DNA from: Terana coerulea
Taxonomy: Eukaryota > Basidiomycota > Agaricomycetes > Polyporales > Phanerochaetaceae
Assembly (NCBI GenBank): GCA_024811115.1
Contig: JAKOGH010000794.1
Coordinates: 62,001 to 126,000 of the forward strand
DNA length: 64,000 nt
Direction of reading: 5' to 3'
Positions 58,956 through 64,000 of this stretch are shown piece by piece. Each line of letters starts with the position of its first letter. Position 1 is the first letter of the stretch. Both the position numbers and the translations under genes were made by a program. The notes below the pieces were generated by a model. That model was given only the letters and a program-made list of their open reading frames with translations, did no database searches and was not told where the DNA came from.

Positions 58956-61763
58956 CTAGTTCTTCGCCTTGAACAGCCCAAAGAACTTCCCGCGCGCCGC
59001 CTTCGCCTCCTGCTGCTTGCGCGCCTCCTCCTCCATCTCCTCCTCCGAGATGTGGCCCCCGAGCGCGTACCACGTCACGGTCAGCATCCCGAGCACGGCC
59101 GTGAGCACGCAGCCGGCCATCGCGCCGATGCCCTTCGGCCGCCAGCCGAGCACCTGCTGGTACGGCCCGAGCGTCCAGCCGGACAGGTCCGTCGCGTCCG
59201 ACGCGGGGTGCCCCGCCGCGTTGCCCGGAGATGGCGATGTTCTGCGCGGCGCAGTGGTCGTAGAGCGCCTGCGGCACGGCGGCGCGCTCCTGCGCCTGCA
59301 GCGGCGCCTCGATGAAGGTCACGGCGAGGCCGACCTCGAGATGCCATTCGATGTGGCCTGCAGAGCGTCAGTTAGCGTGTGTGCGAGCGCGGAAGAGGGA
59401 GGGAAGACGGACAGTGGAATATCCACGCGCCGGGGTTGTCGGCGATGACACGGAGGGTGACGCCCTCGCCAGAGGGCACCTGGACGGTGTCGCGACGCAC
59501 GGGGTTCGGCTGGGTCTCGTTGATGGGCGGGTTGAGCGTGGGGTCGTCCGAGGTGTAGTCGGTCGAGCGCTGGACGATCTGGAACTTGTGTCCGTGCAAG
59601 TGGCTGCGCGCGCATCAGTTCAGCGACGCACCACATCGCCGCCGGAAGAGAACTCACAAAGGATGCTTGCCGGCGTCGCCGTTCTTCAGGACGATGTCAA
59701 AGACCTCGAGGTGGTTGAGGACGAAGGAGAAGGGGCCGTACGCCTCCTGGACCGTCGCCTGGCTGCCGAGCGACAGCTCGCTGAAGGTGGCGGGCACGAG
59801 CGGCGCGACGTAGGTCTGGCCGTTGAACATGGCGCGGTTGGTGCCGTCGTCCATGGTGTCGAAGAGGACCTCGAGGTCGATGGTGCGCGTCGAGGGCAGC
59901 ATGGGCACGATGTCGAGCGGGACGAGCTCGACGTCGGGGACGTCGTGGTAAGCATCGACGGTGCCGAGGTCGGTCAGGGACGCAGACGAGTCGTACGTGA
60001 TGGATGCGGTGATATCTGCAGGGCCAGGTGAACGAAGGTCAGTGTATGCCGCGCGTACGACTCACTGGGGTTGAGTGTGTCGGGCACGGTATCGAACATG
60101 TCGGTGTCCATGTTGGCGTGGATGGCCCAGTTGGCGGAGGTGTCGTTGCGGGCGGTGACGAGGACCGAGTACCGCTGGGCGACGGTGAGACTGATCAAGT
60201 CAATCGGGTACTCCTCAACGTCGATCTAGAAAGAAGGACGTTAATACCACGATCTCCACATAATGCACCTCACAAAACAAGCGACTGATGGCGACAGATA
60301 CTAGGCTTATCCGTGACAAGGCAGCATGCCAGAGGACAGCTGGCATCCCTTGTGGACTATGTTCCGGAATGTGAATGCCTGCCCGAAACACAAAATGCCG
60401 GAGTCTCTATAGAGCCTTGTGTGCTCAGAGACCAGCAGCGACGCAATAGCGTCGAGCAGTTGCAGGCCGGGACCATCCAACTGGCCGACTGGTTAGGGTG
60501 CAGGATGACAGCCGACTGCCACTCGAGAGCCCGCAGGAGCAGAGTTCGGTTGGAGCCACCAGGCGGTATCCACCCGTGGCTTCCACCGGCTGGTTTCTCG
60601 GCATTGCCTATGTCGACAGATGGATAACATGGGCACTTACACCATCGACTTCGATAATGCGCATATCATGGCCGTCGATCCAAAAGAAAAACATGGCAAA
60701 CGCAGACGTGTTGACGACACGCAACCGGTAAGTCTTTCCGGGCTAAAAGGAATGTTGATGAGCTCAGGCAACTTGCGCGGACGGACAAGAAAGCTCACCT
60801 GGAACGGTAGCGTGGCGTTCTCGTTGAAGCCGACAGCCGCCGTGACAGAGTCCGGGTGCGTGCCAGAGATGGGCCCAAAGTACGATGCGTTTTGGGCAAA
60901 GTAGATCAGCGAGGAGTCGGGTACGGGCTCCGCGCCCCCAGGGGTTGCGACGTTGATGAATTGCTGGAGGAGGACGTGGTGCTCGTCGTGGTACCAGTCG
61001 CCGAGGACGACGGTGTACTCCTCGTCATATGAGTGCTTCTCCTTTGGTGGGTGAATGACCACTGGTGCGCGCAGACCGTCGACGTATTGACCCTGATAGC
61101 ATTGGGTGATTAGCGTCGAAGCAAGAAGGAATAAGGAGAACAGGGGAAAAATTGGTAAGCATACAGAAGACGAAAGGGGCAGGAGAGCGGTAATGAAGGC
61201 GAGAAGCACGGTGAGCAGGTCAAAACGTGGCGCGGGGGATAACAATCAAGTCTGAGTGACATGAAGGACATACGTTAGCGTGCGAGTGAATCCAGTAGGT
61301 TCCCCATTGGTCCGCGGTGGAGATAGGAACGACGTAGTCGAAGCTCTGGCCAGGTGGGATACCGCTAGAGTTTGATGTGACGACTTCATTCTCAGAAAAG
61401 CATAACGAGTGGCAGCGTGCGTACCATTGTGAGACACCGAGGGCGCCGTCCATCCAGGTGGTGGAGTTGAAGAACATGCCGTGATGGTGAAGCGTGAGGG
61501 GCGTCTCGAGCGAGTTGTAGGCGTGAACAATGAGGTTGTCCGTCGACTGGACGTCAATGGGCGGTGGTCTGAAAGACCGTCAGCCACGTCTTTGCGACAC
61601 GGAGACGAGGGACTTACGGCCAAGTACCGTTGACACCAATGACGCGACGGGGCGCGAGGCCGTCGGGCATGGCGTTCTCGATGTACGTGACATTCCACCA
61701 TACCTCGTGCACGCCCGCGAGCGCAGGGGACACGGCGGCGAGCAGGGCGAGCGCAGACCTCAT
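58956..61763 (-). CDS. FET3: Fet3-type multicopper ferroxidase
   Basis: Starts MRSALALLAAVSPALAG (signal peptide). Copper-site motifs in order are LTLHHHGMFF, WGTYWIHSHAN, HLHGHKFQIVQ and the T1/T3 motif WIFHC/HIEWHLEVGL, split by an intron. Near the C-terminus is a membrane span (IGAMAGCVLTAVLGMLTVTW) with a cytoplasmic tail ending FKAKN, as in Fet3 rather than soluble laccases. It oxidises Fe(II) at the plasma membrane and hands Fe(III) to Ftr1, its divergent neighbour. One intron (60226-60640) is 415 nt while the others are about 50-70. A single-base frame break lies near 59223-59226 (AISG before NAAGHPASD), probably an assembly indel. Confidence 0.92.
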
Positions 61764-61946
61764 TCTCGACGGTGGACTCCGGAGGGGGAAGGGGGAGGAC
61801 CGAGAGGTAGGGCTCGCGAGCGTCATGGGCCGACTATATACGAGATGGGTGCGCGGAAGAACACCACCCGCGCAAGGACCGAGGCCATGGAGGCACGCAG
61901 GAGACGCAGACAGACGCGACGTCCAGGGGATCAGCGTGTGGAAATT

Positions 61947-62407
61947 TTATCTGATAAGTCGGCACATGCATCCGATCAAAGCGAGATGCCGGGCCCCCAA
62001 ATGTGTTATCAGATAATTCACCCGGCGGAGTGAATGAGGAGAAGGGGAGCCCATCTGACCGGCCTCAGACAGAGACAGAACCCTGGCGGCGACAATGGGC
62101 CTCGTGGGGGCCAGCGTGCCGCACTTCTCGCACATTCTAAACGGACAAAGCCCAGCCAAAAACATAGGAGGGCACATGCGGTAGTCTCACCACTTTCTGT
62201 GGTGCGAGGTGAGATGTGAGGCATTTGTACGGTAAAGCAAGGCGTTTCGGCCGATCTCCTGTGCTCCTCCCTCGCGCCAAGAGGCAGGACGGGCGAGCGA
62301 GACAGGCACACAAGGCTGCCGTGGCATATCAGATAAGATGAACCCCCAAACCTTGCCGCGTTATCAGCGGAGAGATAAGATCAGCGCGCGGCAGAATTAT
62401 CAGATTG
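61947..62407. promoter_or_regulatory. Iron-GATA (Urbs1/SRE-type) sites in the FET3-FTR1 promoter
   Basis: The 822-base divergent promoter holds three matches to ATCWGATAA: ATCTGATAA at 61949-61957, ATCAGATAA at 62008-62016 and ATCAGATAA at 62328-62336. Partial sites are TTATCA at 62361, GATAAG at 62374-62379 and TTATCAGATT at about 62398-62407. This consensus is bound by fungal iron repressors (Urbs1, SRE, SreA). The placement on both flanks predicts joint repression of both genes in iron-replete cells. Confidence 0.85.
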
Positions 62408-62585
62408 GGCACACGGTCGAGGCACTTGGGTTTCTCCCCTCTGGATCCTCCTCATGTCCCTCCGCCCACCGTCTTAAAATGCCTCGTCTGCGCGCCGGGG
62501 GCCCCCCGACCCTCCCTCCCTCCCTCCCCCAGGCAGCGACCGGTCCCTCTCTAGTGTCCGCCCCGTCCCCGCACTAGCAGACACG

Positions 62586-64000
62586 ATGGGCAAGAACGTC
62601 TTCTCCGTCCCCATCTTCTTCATCGTCTTCCGCGAGACCCTCGAGGCCGCCATCATCGTCTCCGTCCTCTGCGGCCTCGTCGAGCAGATCGCGCACGAGG
62701 ACAAGACGCGCGCGCTCGCCGCCGCCGCCGAGCCCCGTGAGAAGCGCGAGGGCGACGGCGAGGCGGGCGCCGACGCGCTCGCCGCGCAGCCCCAGCTCGA
62801 GAGCCGCGAGGACGCGGAGCTGCGCGCAAAGCGCTTCATCCGCAAGATGCGCATCCAGATCTTCGCCGGCTCGGCCGCCGGCCTGTTCCTCGCGCTCGCC
62901 ATCGGCGCCGCCTTCATCGCCGTCTGGTTCACGCAGGCCTCCAACCTGTGGGCCAAGTCCGAGGAGCTCTGGGAGGGTGCGTGCCAAGTTCGCGCGTCTG
63001 TAGCCGGTGCTGACCGCATACACCCAGGTATCTTCGAGCTGATCGCGTGCCTCATGATTTTCGTCATGGGAGTCACCATGCTCAAGATGGACCGTGCCAA
63101 GGCTAAATGGCGCGTCAAGCTGCAACGCGCCTTCGACGGACAGCGTGCGTAGTTTGTCCTATACCTGGCTCTCGTCGCCTTTATTTACCGTGACGCGTTC
63201 CCAGATGTCGACGCACAGACCAAGTCTGGCAAGTGGGTGCTATTCATCTTGCCTTTGATCACCGTTTTGCGAGAAGGTAAGCCTACCTTTTTGCGTTTTT
63301 CTCACAGAAGTCTGACGTGCTTCGCAGGCATGGAAGCGGTCATCTTCGTCGGTGGTGTCTCGCTCGGCCAGCCCGCAACGTCAATCCCGCTCGCCACCGT
63401 CGTCGGCGTGATTTGCGGTCTCGTCTGCGGCTTCCTCATCTACTCATTCGCGAGCCGGACCAGTGAGTCTTATTTTCTGCGCGCAAGACGACACTTTGAC
63501 GTTCTCGCGCTTCAGCCCTCACCGTGTTCCTCGTCGTCATGACCAACTTCATCCTCCTCATCGGTGCCGGTCTCTTCAGCCGCGCCATCGGCGCCTTCCA
63601 AGAGCAAGCCTTCAACAAGCTGTAAGTTCCTCTCCCTGCCTGTATCCTCTTCCACGCTGACTGTCCACTTTTAGGCTCGGGGCAGACGTCGACGACGCCG
63701 GCGCCGCGGGCGACGGCCCAGGCTCGTACGACGTGCGCGGGAACGTGTGGCACCTCGACTGCTGCAACCCGGACAACAACTTCGACTCGTCCGGCTGGAC
63801 GCTCTTCAACGCGATCTTCGGCTGGACGAACAGCGCGACGATCGGCACCGTGCTCGGCTACGTGTTCTACTGGCTCGCCGCGATCGCGGTGCTCGTGTAC
63901 ATGAAGTTCAGCGAGGGCCGCACGCGGCTGTTCGGCCGCGAGAGCGCGGCGGGCGTGCGCCGGCGGGAGCGCGCGGCGCGCCGGACGGGGACGCGGAGAG
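62586..64000 (+). CDS. FTR1: Ftr1 high-affinity iron permease (partial, runs off right edge)
   Basis: Starts MGKNVFSVPIFFIVFRETLE. Two REXXE-type iron motifs are present: RETLEAAIIVSVLCGL in span 1, and REGMEAVIFVGGVSLG, the latter spanning an intron at LRE/GMEA. Other spans are IFAGSAAGLFLALAIGAAFI, IACLMIFVMGVTML, VVGVICGLVCGFLIYSFAS, VFLVVMTNFILLIGAGLFS and VLGYVFYWLAAIAVLVYM. Several short introns join in frame. A Cys pair with WHLDCCNPDNNFDSSGW precedes the last span, as in fungal Ftr1. It transports Fe(III) produced by Fet3. The tail continues past 64000. Confidence 0.93.

Overview
The window is nuclear DNA of a filamentous basidiomycete, most likely an Agaricomycete (perhaps a polypore; this is inference). 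Protein genes are cut by many 45-70 nt GT-AG introns. Basidiomycete-typical families are present: FunK1 kinases, a DUF6534 membrane protein, F-box proteins and fungal-type APH kinases. There is also a divergent FET3/FTR1 pair with fungal iron-GATA sites. No prokaryotic features are seen. Coordinates are outer limits of gene models joined by eye from splice sites and family similarity.

Layout. 1-9.7 kb: partial F-box gene, a two-finger PARP-type zinc-finger protein, a C2H2/RING protein, the histone chaperone subunit HIR1, and tail-to-tail with it a METTL18/Hpm1 histidine methyltransferase. 9.8-17.8 kb: a truncated FunK1 copy, a jacalin-lectin/coiled-coil fusion with a TATA box, and a full-length FunK1 gene. 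18-27.8 kb: an intron-containing tRNA-Val(UAC), a Ser/Thr-rich single-pass membrane protein, a second FunK1, an APH-family kinase, and a multi-pass membrane protein. 27.8-36 kb: DUF6534 protein, SRP19/Sec65, an M36 fungalysin, and a small Cys-rich membrane protein. 36.4-46 kb: an RNA-dependent RNA polymerase and two tandem DUF4336 genes. 46-58.4 kb: a zinc-finger cluster (C2H2/RING gene plus four shorter C2H2 copies) around an S28 serine peptidase and its truncated 3' copy; two inverted-repeat DNA transposons sit inside zinc-finger genes. 59-64 kb: the FET3 multicopper ferroxidase and FTR1 iron permease, transcribed apart from a promoter with several GATA motifs.

How genes relate. FET3/FTR1 form the high-affinity reductive iron uptake complex. 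HIR1, the PARP-finger protein and the RdRP are chromatin, nucleic-acid or RNA-silencing functions. The M36 and S28 enzymes are secreted peptidases. The C2H2/RING genes, the short C2H2 genes, FunK1 and APH genes are expanding families, with tandem copies, truncated copies and transposon insertions visible here.

A caution: single-base reading-frame breaks occur in at least seven genes, including conserved ones (HIR1, FET3). That pattern fits uncorrected indels in the assembly better than widespread gene death, so frame breaks in the kinase genes should not be read as pseudogenisation without read support.
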